From DASUHT01 sp038230835 (GTDB taxonomy: Bacteria > Actinomycetota > Thermoleophilia > Gaiellales > JAICJC01): 64,000 bases of DNA. Positions 36,131 through 43,879 of this stretch are shown piece by piece. The position numbers were made by a program, and so were the translations under genes. Where the stretch lies: positions 62,001 through 126,000 of the forward strand of contig JBBRMM010000007.1 in assembly GCA_038230835.1 (NCBI GenBank), written 5' to 3'. The notes under the pieces were generated by a model. It saw only the letters and a list, made by a program, of their open reading frames with translations. It made no database searches and was not told where the DNA came from. How positions within the stretch are numbered: position 1 is the stretch's first letter; every line of letters begins with the position of its first letter.

Positions 36131-36508
36131 CTATGGGAGCTTGCGAACTTTCCGGTAGACGAAGCTGACGGTGGTGATCAGCGGCACGCCGATTGCCGCG
36201 ATGATGACCACTCCGACGATGATTCCCGCGGCACTCTTGTGCTTGCGAGCCTCTCCCAGGATGGCGAGCGCGAGCAGGAGTGCCAGCGCGCCCTGTCCGA
36301 CGTAGAAGCCAACCCCGGGCCGGCGGGGCCACCAGCGCGTCGCGCGCGCAGGCAGCCGCTTACCGGTGAACGCGTCGAACTGAGGCAGCGGCCGCAGCGG
36401 CTCGCCTGTGTGGGGATCGAACAGCGGCTCGCGTTCGGGCGGGGTGACCGGCTCGCCGGTCTGCGGGTCGAATCGGATCGGCGTCGGGTCGTCGGTCACA
36501 GCGTGCAC
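36131..36508 (-). CDS. Two-helix membrane protein with N-terminal FDP-TGEP repeats
   Basis: A 125-residue protein. The first half has three copies of a short repeat (FDPQTGEPV, FDPHTGEPL, FDAFTGKRL), the second half two membrane helices (FYVGQGALALLLALAILGE and AAGIIVGVVIIAAIGVPLI). The repeats resemble short cytosolic tags seen in membrane proteins of high-GC bacteria; function unknown. Convergent with the HIT gene. Confidence 0.7.
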   Translation of the reverse strand: MHAVTDDPTPIRFDPQTGEPVTPPEREPLFDPHTGEPLRPLPQFDAFTGKRLPARATRWWPRRPGVGFYVGQGALALLLALAILGEARKHKSAAGIIVGVVIIAAIGVPLITTVSFVYRKVRKLP

Positions 36509-36558
36509 AGCCTATCGCAAGCCGGTCGGAGCGTGCGGCCACCCACGCCTCGGCTCTC

Positions 36559-37113
36559 TCAGTCCTCGACGGTGCGCGCGAACAGCAGGTGGTCGCGCCA
36601 CTCCCCCGCGATCCGCAAGTAGCGTCGGCACGTCCCGATCTCGGTGAAGCGGTTGCGGCGAAGGACGGTCTGCGAACCAAAGTTGTCGACCAGGGTGGCC
36701 GCCTCCAGCCGGTGCAGCCCGGCCTCGCCGAACCCCCACTGCACCGTTTTGGCGATGGCGGCGGTGGCGATGCCACGGCCCCCGAGTTGCTCCGCCACCC
36801 AGTATCCAAGCCCGGCGTTCTGGAACGGCCCACGGGTGATCCGCGACACCGAGAGCATGCCGGCGGGCTGTCCGTCGGCGACGATCAGGAATCCGTAGGC
36901 GCGATCGGCCCCGCGGTCGGCCTCCACCTGCGCCAGCGTGCGGCGCTGTCCCTCGAGCGTGAAGAAATCGCCGCTGCGCTCCGGCTCGAACGGCTCCAGG
37001 AATGCGCGCCGGGCCACGCGCAGCTCGGTCAGCGCGGCCGCGTGGGCCTGGTGCAACGGCTCCAGACGGACGCTTACTAGACTCTCGCCGATGCTCTCCC
37101 CTTCCGTGTTCAA
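36559..37113 (-). CDS. GNAT acetyltransferase (RimJ-like), start uncertain
   Basis: A protein of about 184 residues with the RimJ/RimL layout: VRLEPLHQAHAAAL near the N-terminus, LGYWVAEQLGGRGIATAAIA as the acetyl-CoA loop and the closing VDNFGSQTVLRRNRFTEIGT. It probably acetylates a protein N-terminus or small amine. The TTG at 37113 would overlap the divergent phosphohexomutase gene by 23 bases, so translation may begin later. Confidence 0.82.
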   Translation of the reverse strand: MNTEGESIGESLVSVRLEPLHQAHAAALTELRVARRAFLEPFEPERSGDFFTLEGQRRTLAQVEADRGADRAYGFLIVADGQPAGMLSVSRITRGPFQNAGLGYWVAEQLGGRGIATAAIAKTVQWGFGEAGLHRLEAATLVDNFGSQTVLRRNRFTEIGTCRRYLRIAGEWRDHLLFARTVED

Positions 37114-38437
37114 GGCCTACGACGTCCGTGGAATCGTGCCCGACGAATTGGACGCAGAGGGCGCCTACCGGGTTGCATCCGGCTACGTGGCAGCCTTCGA
37201 GCCCGAGGTGATGGCCGTCGGCCGTGACATGCGGCTGTCCTCTCCTAAGATCGCCGAGGCGGTGATCCGCGGCGCCCGCGAGGCGGGCGCCGATGTCGTC
37301 GATATCGGCCAGGTCGGCACCGAGATGCTCTACTTCGCGGTCGGCGAGTACGGCTACCACGGCGGCATCCAGGTCACCGCGTCGCACAATCCCGCCGCCT
37401 ACAACGGCATGAAGATCGTGCGCCGGGGAGCGCAGCCGGTCGGCGGTGACACCGGCCTCGACTCGATCAAGGCGTTCGCCCTCGGCGAGCGAAACTACGC
37501 CCCGTCGCGGACCGGCGCCGTATCCGGGCGCGACGTCTACCCCGAATTCTGTGACCGGGTGATGGGGTTCATCGACCCGGCTCGTGTGCGGCCGCTGAAG
37601 GTCGTGCTGGACGGGGCCAACGGGATGGCCGGACCGATGATCCGGCCGCTGCTCGACCGGCTGCCGATCGAGCCGGTCAGCTACTCGCTGGATCCGGACG
37701 GCAGCTTCCCGAACCACGAGCCGAACCCCCTGTTGGAGGAGAATCGCCGGTTCATCATGGCCAAGGTGGTCGAGCACGGTGCGGATCTGGGCATCGCCTG
37801 GGACGGCGACGCCGATCGCTGCTTCTTCATCGACGACACCGGCGAGTTCGTGCCCGGAGACCTGATCACGGCGCTGATCGCACGCCGGATGCTGGCCGCA
37901 CACCCGGCGGCGACCATCGTGTACGACCTCCGCGCCTCCTGGGCGGTGCGCGACACCGTGCGCGACGCGGGCGGCACGCCGCTCGAGAACCGGGTCGGTC
38001 ACGCGTTCATCAAGGCTCGGATCCGCAAGGAGGATGCGGTCTTCGCGGGCGAGGTGTCGGGCCACTACTACTTCCGCGACTTCTACTACTGTGACACCGG
38101 GATCGTGCCGGCGCTGGTGCTGCTGGAGCTGCTCTCGACGGAGGGGCGGTCGCTGTCGGATCTGCTCGCGCCCTACCGCGAGCGCTATTTCATCTCCGGT
38201 GAGATCAACTCGACCGTGGACGACGTGCCGGTGCGGCTGCAGGCGCTCAAGGACCGCTATGGCCCGGACGCTGCACGGGTGTCGCACATGGACGGGATCT
38301 CCTTCGAGTTCGACGACTGGCACTTCAACGTCCGCCCGTCGAACACCGAGCCGCTGCTGCGCCTGAACCTGGAGGCGTTGTCCGAGGCGAAGATGCACGA
38401 CAAGCGCGACGAGGTGCTGGACCTGATCCGGGCGTGA
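37091..38437 (+). CDS. Phosphomannomutase/phosphoglucomutase
   Basis: Interconverts hexose 1- and 6-phosphates through a phosphoserine, feeding sugar-nucleotide synthesis. The 448-residue alpha-D-phosphohexomutase has the phosphoserine loop TASHNPAAYNGMK, the metal loop DGDADRC, the sugar-specificity loop GEVSGHYYF and the phosphate loop RPSNTEPLLRL. ATG at 37091 is 7 bases after TAGACT (leaderless-like). The stop overlaps the thioesterase GTG. Confidence 0.92.
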   Translation: MLSPSVFKAYDVRGIVPDELDAEGAYRVASGYVAAFEPEVMAVGRDMRLSSPKIAEAVIRGAREAGADVVDIGQVGTEMLYFAVGEYGYHGGIQVTASHNPAAYNGMKIVRRGAQPVGGDTGLDSIKAFALGERNYAPSRTGAVSGRDVYPEFCDRVMGFIDPARVRPLKVVLDGANGMAGPMIRPLLDRLPIEPVSYSLDPDGSFPNHEPNPLLEENRRFIMAKVVEHGADLGIAWDGDADRCFFIDDTGEFVPGDLITALIARRMLAAHPAATIVYDLRASWAVRDTVRDAGGTPLENRVGHAFIKARIRKEDAVFAGEVSGHYYFRDFYYCDTGIVPALVLLELLSTEGRSLSDLLAPYRERYFISGEINSTVDDVPVRLQALKDRYGPDAARVSHMDGISFEFDDWHFNVRPSNTEPLLRLNLEALSEAKMHDKRDEVLDLIRA

Positions 38438-38871
38438 ACGAGAACGACCGCAGGCCGCCGTTTCGGTTCGTGTTCCGCACCCGGGTCGGGTTCGACGAGA
38501 CCGACGCACAGGGCATCGTGTACTACGGCCGCTACATGCCGTACTTCGATCGCGCACGGGTCGAGTATCTGCGCCGGCTCAACCTGCTGACCGGCGAGTC
38601 GGGCGCCGCCAACTTCGTCATGCGCGCCCAGCACGTGGAATACCATGCTCCGGCTCGGTTCGACGATGAGCTGGAGGTCTACTGCCGGGTGCTGCGAGTC
38701 GGCCGAACCAGCGTCTCATGGGAGTTCGAGGCGGTCGATCTGGCCACCGGTGAACACCTGGCCAGTGCGACCCAGACCACTGTGCGGGTCGATCACGCCG
38801 GCGGCAGGCCGGTGCCGGTCGACGACCGTCTGCGTCAGTTGGTGGAGGCGTTCGAAGGGGGCTTGGCGTGA
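38434..38871 (+). CDS. Hotdog-fold acyl-CoA thioesterase (4HBT/YbgC type)
   Basis: A 145-residue single hotdog domain with VGFDETDAQGIVYYGRYMPY containing the catalytic-type Asp after DETD, and YHAPARFDDELEV. It hydrolyses short- or medium-chain acyl-CoA thioesters. The GTG start shares four bases with the previous stop, and the GTG of the next gene overlaps its own end, so three genes are translated in series. Confidence 0.9.
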   Translation: MNENDRRPPFRFVFRTRVGFDETDAQGIVYYGRYMPYFDRARVEYLRRLNLLTGESGAANFVMRAQHVEYHAPARFDDELEVYCRVLRVGRTSVSWEFEAVDLATGEHLASATQTTVRVDHAGGRPVPVDDRLRQLVEAFEGGLA

Positions 38872-39386
38872 GCGCGCCGGCCGCGGACTACGACGGTGCG
38901 CTGGAGACGCTCGAGCGGGTGATCGCGGTCGAGTCCGAGTCCGACGACGTCCTGCGCCAGGCCGTGGCGCTGCTGCACGACCGCTTCGACGACTACTCGT
39001 GGGTGGGCGTGTACTTCGTCGAGGGCGGCGAGCTCGTACTGGGGCCGTGGAAGGGTCCCGAGGCGACCGAGCACGTGCGGATCCCGATCGGTCAGGGCGT
39101 GTGCGGTGCCGCCGCGGCGTCCGGCATGACCGAGATCGTCGACGACGTTAACGCCGACCCACGCTACCTCGCCTGCTTCCTCTCCACCCGCTCGGAGATC
39201 GTGGTGCCGGTGGCCTACGAGGGGATGGTGGTGGCTGAGATCGACATCGACGCGGACACTCCAGCCGCCTTCGACCACCACGACCGAATGTTCCTGGAGC
39301 GTGTGGCCGCGCTCATCTCCCCCTACTGCCTGGTCGGTTGGGACACCGGAGGCGGCGACTGGGACGCGCCGGAGAACTGGGGCTAG
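38868..39386 (+). CDS. GAF-domain protein, fRMsr-like with a missing cysteine
   Basis: A 172-residue GAF protein resembling free methionine-(R)-sulfoxide reductase: WVGVYFVEGGELVLGPW, GQGVCGAAA, VNADPRYLACFLSTRSEIVVPV. Of the three family cysteines, the one normally before the GVCG motif is Thr here (GPEATEHV); the other two remain. It may be a reduced-activity reductase or a signalling GAF. The C-terminal 25 residues are an extra acidic tail. Confidence 0.78.
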   Translation: MSAPAADYDGALETLERVIAVESESDDVLRQAVALLHDRFDDYSWVGVYFVEGGELVLGPWKGPEATEHVRIPIGQGVCGAAAASGMTEIVDDVNADPRYLACFLSTRSEIVVPVAYEGMVVAEIDIDADTPAAFDHHDRMFLERVAALISPYCLVGWDTGGGDWDAPENWG

Positions 39387-39392
39387 GAGCGC

Positions 39393-40391
39393 TCAGGAAA
39401 GGCCGAAAGGAGCGCGCATGCCGTTGGTCGAGCGATCGCCGGCATGTCCCAGGCGGGTGCGGAGCCCCAGCAACATCTCGCTGGTCTTGAGCAGCGAGTA
39501 GTGGCTGAAGAAGCCCGTGGCGCGGGTGCCGGGTCGCGTCCAGGCTGAGAGCACCAGGGTGGCGACGTGACACGACGAGTCGCGCAGATTGGTCACGGCG
39601 AGGCAGTTCTCACCAACCTTGGTCGTCCCCTGGCCGTCGGCGCCCTCGTCCCAGGTGATGAAGACCACGGTGCGACCGCTGAGGTATCCGGGCGTCTGCG
39701 TGATGCGAGTGACGAGATCCTGGAGATACGCGTCGCCGACGGCGATCCGGTTCTCGCCGGTGCTGCACGCCATGTGCATGTTGTCGCACTGGTCGGGCGT
39801 GATGAAGGCGAATGCCGGCATCGCATGGGCGGCGAGGTCGTGATCGAGCGCGGTGCCGCCGAGATCGGAGCCCGCGCAGGCCGAGCCGAGGGCCTGATAC
39901 CAGACGCCCGGATTGTGCTCAACCTTGTACGGCAGGGTGGTGAAGTGCTGGCAGGCAGCCGGCATCGACTCGTTGTACGCCCGCCACGTGCGGCCGTTGA
40001 GGTGCACCTGCGAGAAGATGCTCGCGACGTTCGTGCTGCCGGACACGCTTTCCACCCCGCTGGTGGCGGCCATGTAGTTGGGATGGCTGGGATGGGTGAT
40101 GCCGTGGTAGTTGGTCGCAAGACCGCACCCCGCTGCAAGCTGAGTCACGAACGGCGCCGCGGTCGCCGCCACCGATCCGGGCTGTCCGATCACCTGGCCG
40201 TAGCTCGTGTTCTCGTCCATGATCACGATCACATGGTCGTAGCGCGCCGGCCGTGTCCCGGATTTGAAGCCGCATAGCGACGACGTCGAGGCGGAGCTCG
40301 AGCGAGGTGCGAGCGCCGCGCCGGCCAGGCACGCGGCGATCAGGCAGAATGCCGCGACGCGGGGATGCACTCCCCTTAGCGTACTAGACAT
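39393..40391 (-). CDS. Secreted phosphoesterase (phospholipase C/AcpA family)
   Basis: A 332-residue exported protein. A signal segment (VAAFCLIAACLAGAALA) precedes the phosphoesterase domain with DHVIVIMDENTSYGQVIG (metal/nucleophile region), HPSHPNYMAATSG and ITWDEGADG near the C-terminus. Several paired cysteines fit an extracytoplasmic enzyme. It probably frees phosphate from lipids or organic phosphates. Convergent with the GAF gene. Confidence 0.87.
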   Translation of the reverse strand: MSSTLRGVHPRVAAFCLIAACLAGAALAPRSSSASTSSLCGFKSGTRPARYDHVIVIMDENTSYGQVIGQPGSVAATAAPFVTQLAAGCGLATNYHGITHPSHPNYMAATSGVESVSGSTNVASIFSQVHLNGRTWRAYNESMPAACQHFTTLPYKVEHNPGVWYQALGSACAGSDLGGTALDHDLAAHAMPAFAFITPDQCDNMHMACSTGENRIAVGDAYLQDLVTRITQTPGYLSGRTVVFITWDEGADGQGTTKVGENCLAVTNLRDSSCHVATLVLSAWTRPGTRATGFFSHYSLLKTSEMLLGLRTRLGHAGDRSTNGMRAPFGLS

Positions 40392-40452
40392 CTGACAAGT
40401 TGTCACGATCAACCAAACAGCGCCCAGCGGACTGCCCGGAAGTGGACCGCCC

Positions 40453-40598
40453 CGGTGCCAGGCACCGCAACCTGGGCTCAACAGTTGCGACGTCGGCTGT
40501 GACTCGTAACCGTGCCGATGCGTGGGCCGAACGAGCGCCCGGCCGGCGGGCGCGGGACGGGCACGGTGCCAGGCACCGCAACCTGGGGTCAACAGTTG
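40453..40598. repeat. Two copies of a palindrome-containing intergenic repeat
   Basis: The 280-base gap upstream of the phosphoesterase holds no gene. A 35-base unit, CGGTGCCAGGCACCG followed by CAACCTGGGNTCAACAGTTG, occurs at 40453-40487 and 40564-40598 with one mismatch. The first 15 bases are a perfect palindrome shared with 16650-16664. Confidence 0.85.
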
Positions 40599-40670
40599 TG
40601 CTGGGAGTGTGAACGCGGCCGCTCAGGGGTGCTCACGAGTCCCGGAGGGCGAACCGCAGCCCCCCTGGAG

Positions 40671-41024
40671 CTACGCCCAGGCGGCCTCGCGGACGTCCGC
40701 GGGTGCCTTCAGCCAGTAGCTGTCGCGCATCCACTCCAGGGTCGCCTGCAGTGCGTCGGCGTCCTCGATGCGCGCGGTCACCCAGCCGTAGCGGCCGACA
40801 TATCGGGCCTCGGAGACGAACGGCATCTCGAGGGCGACCGCCCGCTCCTCCTTAGTCAGCTTGAGCGTGACGGTCACCGGCGGCCCGTCACCCAGGATGG
40901 CGAACATGGTGCTGCCGCCGCCGACTTTGAAGACGTGGCTGTCGGGGCCGAACGGGTGGTCTTCGCGCGCTTGCGGGAAGCGCAGGGCAAACGCGCGGAC
41001 CGTGTCTGCGTGGTCGGCGGTCAC
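40671..41024 (-). CDS. MmcQ/YjbR-family protein
   Basis: A 117-residue protein of the YjbR fold with FPQAREDHPFGPDSHVFKVG, VTLKLTKEERAV and RYGWVTARIEDADAL. Members bind DNA or act as small stress proteins; the role is unsettled. The GTG at 41024 is 6 bases after TACACT, a leaderless arrangement, and gives the normal family N-terminus. Confidence 0.87.
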   Translation of the reverse strand: MTADHADTVRAFALRFPQAREDHPFGPDSHVFKVGGGSTMFAILGDGPPVTVTLKLTKEERAVALEMPFVSEARYVGRYGWVTARIEDADALQATLEWMRDSYWLKAPADVREAAWA

Positions 41025-41055
41025 CGCGTCAGTGTACGCCGAAACGCCTCGAACG

Positions 41056-41577
41056 CTATGCGGACGGGTCGGGCGGCGCAGCCGGTCGCGGCGCGGTCTC
41101 GTGAACCTGCTCGCCGTAGTGACGGTCGACGAGCTGGACGAGGCTGGAGGGGTCGTCGATGCCGCGGAAGGTGAAATCGGCGTTCTGCTCCTCGGTGCCG
41201 GCGGTATCCCAGTCGACGTTCCCGATCCCCAGGATGCGCTGCACGATGGACTGTTCCATGTGCACGTTCTGGACGCGATCGACATGGGTCGTCCGCTCGT
41301 TGCGCGACGCGATCCCCGTCCGGATGACGATCCGCCGGTCGGTCACCAGGTAACGGGTCGTCTTGCGCTTGAGCAGGCCGAGCCCGTAGGTCAGGATCAG
41401 GCCGATCACGGTGGCGACAACGAACCAGGTTGCGCTCAGCTTGGTGAATCGCTCGGCCACCACCCACGCGGCGACCGGCAGCAGCGACGCGATCGTCCAC
41501 TTGACGTAGAACACGAGCAGCGCCTTCCAGCTCGGATTGCCGCGCCACACGGTCGTTTCGCCCTCGAGGTTCTGCAT
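41056..41577 (-). CDS. Membrane protein with bacterial PH domain
   Basis: A 173-residue protein. Two membrane helices (ALLVFYVKWTIASLLPVAAW and ATWFVVATVIGLILTYGLGL) are followed by a bPH2 domain (TTRYLVTDRRIVIRTGI, RVQNVHMEQSIVQRILGIG, FRGIDDPSSLVQLVDRHY), as in YdbS/YdbT-type proteins. The C-terminus is Pro/Ala-rich. ATG is 7 bases after TAGACT. Confidence 0.87.
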   Translation of the reverse strand: MQNLEGETTVWRGNPSWKALLVFYVKWTIASLLPVAAWVVAERFTKLSATWFVVATVIGLILTYGLGLLKRKTTRYLVTDRRIVIRTGIASRNERTTHVDRVQNVHMEQSIVQRILGIGNVDWDTAGTEEQNADFTFRGIDDPSSLVQLVDRHYGEQVHETAPRPAAPPDPSA

Positions 41578-41606
41578 CGCGCCCAGTCTACCGACGGAGT
41601 CGGAGG

Positions 41607-43823
41607 TCAGCCGCCCGGAGTCACGCGGTAGGCGTCGAACACGGCGTCGACGTTGCGCAGCGCACTCAGCAGGGCGCGCAGTTCCTTGACGTCCCCCACC
41701 TCGACCGTGTACCAGTTGCGCGCCATCTGGTCGGCGACGTGGCCGCCGTACTCGACGATGTTCGCACCGTGCTCGGAAAAGGTGCGAGCGACGTCCTCCA
41801 GCAACCGCGGGCGATCCCATGAGTGCAGTGCGATGGTGACCCGGAACGAGCTGGTCGCTGTCTCGTCCTCGTCCCAGCGCACCGGTGTGAACCGCTCCGG
41901 ATTGCGACGCAGCGCGCGGACGTTCGGGCAGTCCTCGCGGTGGATCGTGATGCCGCGGCCGAGCGAGATGTAGCCGCAGATCTCGTCCCCGGGAACCGGT
42001 GTGCAGCACTTGGCCATGCGCACCAGCACGTTGGGGTCAGCAGCACCCTCGACGACGATCCCGAAGCTGGACGAGGCCTCGGGGCGCCGCTGCGGGCGCC
42101 GCGTAGGCATCAGCTGCTGCTCGGGCCGCACCACCTCGGCCGTCTTCAACTTGCCGAGGAGCTTGCTCAGCACCTGGCCGACCGGGATCTTGCCGGCTCC
42201 GATGGCCACATAGAAGTCGTCCGCCTTCTTGAACCCCATGTCACGGATGATCCCCGCCAGCAGCGGCGAGGAGGACACCTTCTGGTGCGGCAGCCCGTTG
42301 GATTTCAGCGCTTGCTGCAACGACTCGCGGCCCTTCTGCTCGAGATCCTCCCGCTGCTGCTGGCTGAACCACTGACGGATCTTGTTCTTCGCCCGCGAGC
42401 TCTTGACCAGGTTCAGCCAGTCTCGCGACGGCCCCCGTTCCTGCTTGGACGTCAGCACCTCGACGAACTCGCCCGAGTGGAGCGTGTAGGTGAGTGGCAC
42501 GATGCGGCCGTTCACCTTCGCGCCCACACAGCGGTGCCCGACGTCGGTGTGCACGGCGTAGGCGAAGTCGAGCGGCGTCGAGCCCGCGGGCAGGCTCTTG
42601 ACCTCTCCCTTGGGCGTGAACACGTACACCTCGTCGGCGAACAGGTCGACCCGCAGCGTGTCCATGAACTCGCCCGGATCGCGGGCGTCCTTCTGCCAGT
42701 CCACCAGCTGCGACAGCCATGCCATTCCGGCCTGTTCGGCCTTCGCCTGCGGTCGCTCCTTGTACAGCCAGTGAGCCGCGATCCCGTATTCGGCGGTCTG
42801 GTGCATGGTGTGCGTGCGCACCTGGATCTCGAGCGGCTTTCCGTGCGGCCCGATCACCGTGGTGTGCAGCGACTGGTACATGTTCACCTTGGGCATCGCG
42901 ATGTAGTCCTTGAACCGGCCCGGCATCGGCTTCCACAGCGAGTGGATGATCCCGATCGCCCCGTAGCAGTCCTTGAGCGAGTCGACCAGCACGCGAATCG
43001 CGGTCAGGTCGTAGATCTCGTTGAACTCCTTGCCCCCCTGGGACATCTTGGCGTAGATCGAGTACAGGTGTTTGGCGCGCCCGGCGATGTCAGCCTCGAT
43101 GTGTGCGTCCTCCAGTTCGCGGGACAGGATCGTCCCGGCCTGCCCCGCGAAGCCCTCGCGCTGATCGCGGCTCTGGTTGACCATCGCCTCGATCTCGGCA
43201 AACCGGCGCGGGTGCAGGGCTCGAAAGGCCAGATCCTCCAGCTCCCACTTGATCGACTGGATGCCCAGCCGGTGTGCCAGAGGGGCGTAGATCTCGAGCG
43301 TCTCCTTCGCGATCTGGAGCTGCTTCTGCTTGCCCAGAGCCGAAATCGTGCGCATGTTGTGGAGCCTGTCGGCGAGCTTGATCAGCACCACGCGGAGGTC
43401 CTGGGCCATGGCCAGGATCATCTTGCGGTAGTTCTCGACCTGTGCCTGCTCGCGGCTGGCGAAGTTGATCCGGGTCAGCTTGGTGACGCCCTCCACCAGC
43501 AGTGCCACGTCGTCACCGAAGCGCTCGCGCACGTCCTCGAGTTCGGCATCGGTGTCCTCCACCACGTCGTGCAGCAGCGCGGCGGCGATGGTCGGCGAGT
43601 CGAGCTTGAGCTCTGCACAGATGATCGCCACCGACCACGGGTGGTTGATGAAGTCCTCGCCGCTCTTGCGCAGCTGACCGGCGTGGTGATCGCAGGCGAA
43701 GTCGAACGCCCGCGAGATCAGGTCGCGGTTCGCATCGGGGTTGTACGCCGTTACGTGGTCGAGCAGCTCGCCCAGCAGATCGTCGTGCCGTTCGGCCTCG
43801 GCGCTGCGAGGCACGGTCGCCAT
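41607..43823 (-). CDS. rel: Bifunctional (p)ppGpp synthetase/hydrolase
   Basis: A 738-residue stringent-response enzyme. In order: HD hydrolase (LLHDVVEDTDAEL, KLADRLHNMRT; about 50-200), synthetase domain (EIYDLTAIRVLVDSL, YQSLHTTVIGPHG; about 240-370), TGS (YVFTPKGEVKSLPAGSTPLD), a zinc/helical region (MAKCCTPVPGDEICGYIS) and a C-terminal ACT domain. Both catalytic centres look intact. TACAAT is exactly 6 bases before the ATG; a GTG two codons earlier is an alternative. Confidence 0.95.
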   Translation of the reverse strand: MATVPRSAEAERHDDLLGELLDHVTAYNPDANRDLISRAFDFACDHHAGQLRKSGEDFINHPWSVAIICAELKLDSPTIAAALLHDVVEDTDAELEDVRERFGDDVALLVEGVTKLTRINFASREQAQVENYRKMILAMAQDLRVVLIKLADRLHNMRTISALGKQKQLQIAKETLEIYAPLAHRLGIQSIKWELEDLAFRALHPRRFAEIEAMVNQSRDQREGFAGQAGTILSRELEDAHIEADIAGRAKHLYSIYAKMSQGGKEFNEIYDLTAIRVLVDSLKDCYGAIGIIHSLWKPMPGRFKDYIAMPKVNMYQSLHTTVIGPHGKPLEIQVRTHTMHQTAEYGIAAHWLYKERPQAKAEQAGMAWLSQLVDWQKDARDPGEFMDTLRVDLFADEVYVFTPKGEVKSLPAGSTPLDFAYAVHTDVGHRCVGAKVNGRIVPLTYTLHSGEFVEVLTSKQERGPSRDWLNLVKSSRAKNKIRQWFSQQQREDLEQKGRESLQQALKSNGLPHQKVSSSPLLAGIIRDMGFKKADDFYVAIGAGKIPVGQVLSKLLGKLKTAEVVRPEQQLMPTRRPQRRPEASSSFGIVVEGAADPNVLVRMAKCCTPVPGDEICGYISLGRGITIHREDCPNVRALRRNPERFTPVRWDEDETATSSFRVTIALHSWDRPRLLEDVARTFSEHGANIVEYGGHVADQMARNWYTVEVGDVKELRALLSALRNVDAVFDAYRVTPGG

Positions 43824-43879
43824 GGTCACATTGTAGATGGAGGTCGACGGGGTGTCCGCGTCTGGCGTGCGGCGTCAGC

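Noticed and set aside
40392..40670. Small frames in the repeat-containing gap upstream of the phosphoesterase
   Set aside because: They translate the palindromic repeats (repeated RHRNLGSTV) and have no start signals.
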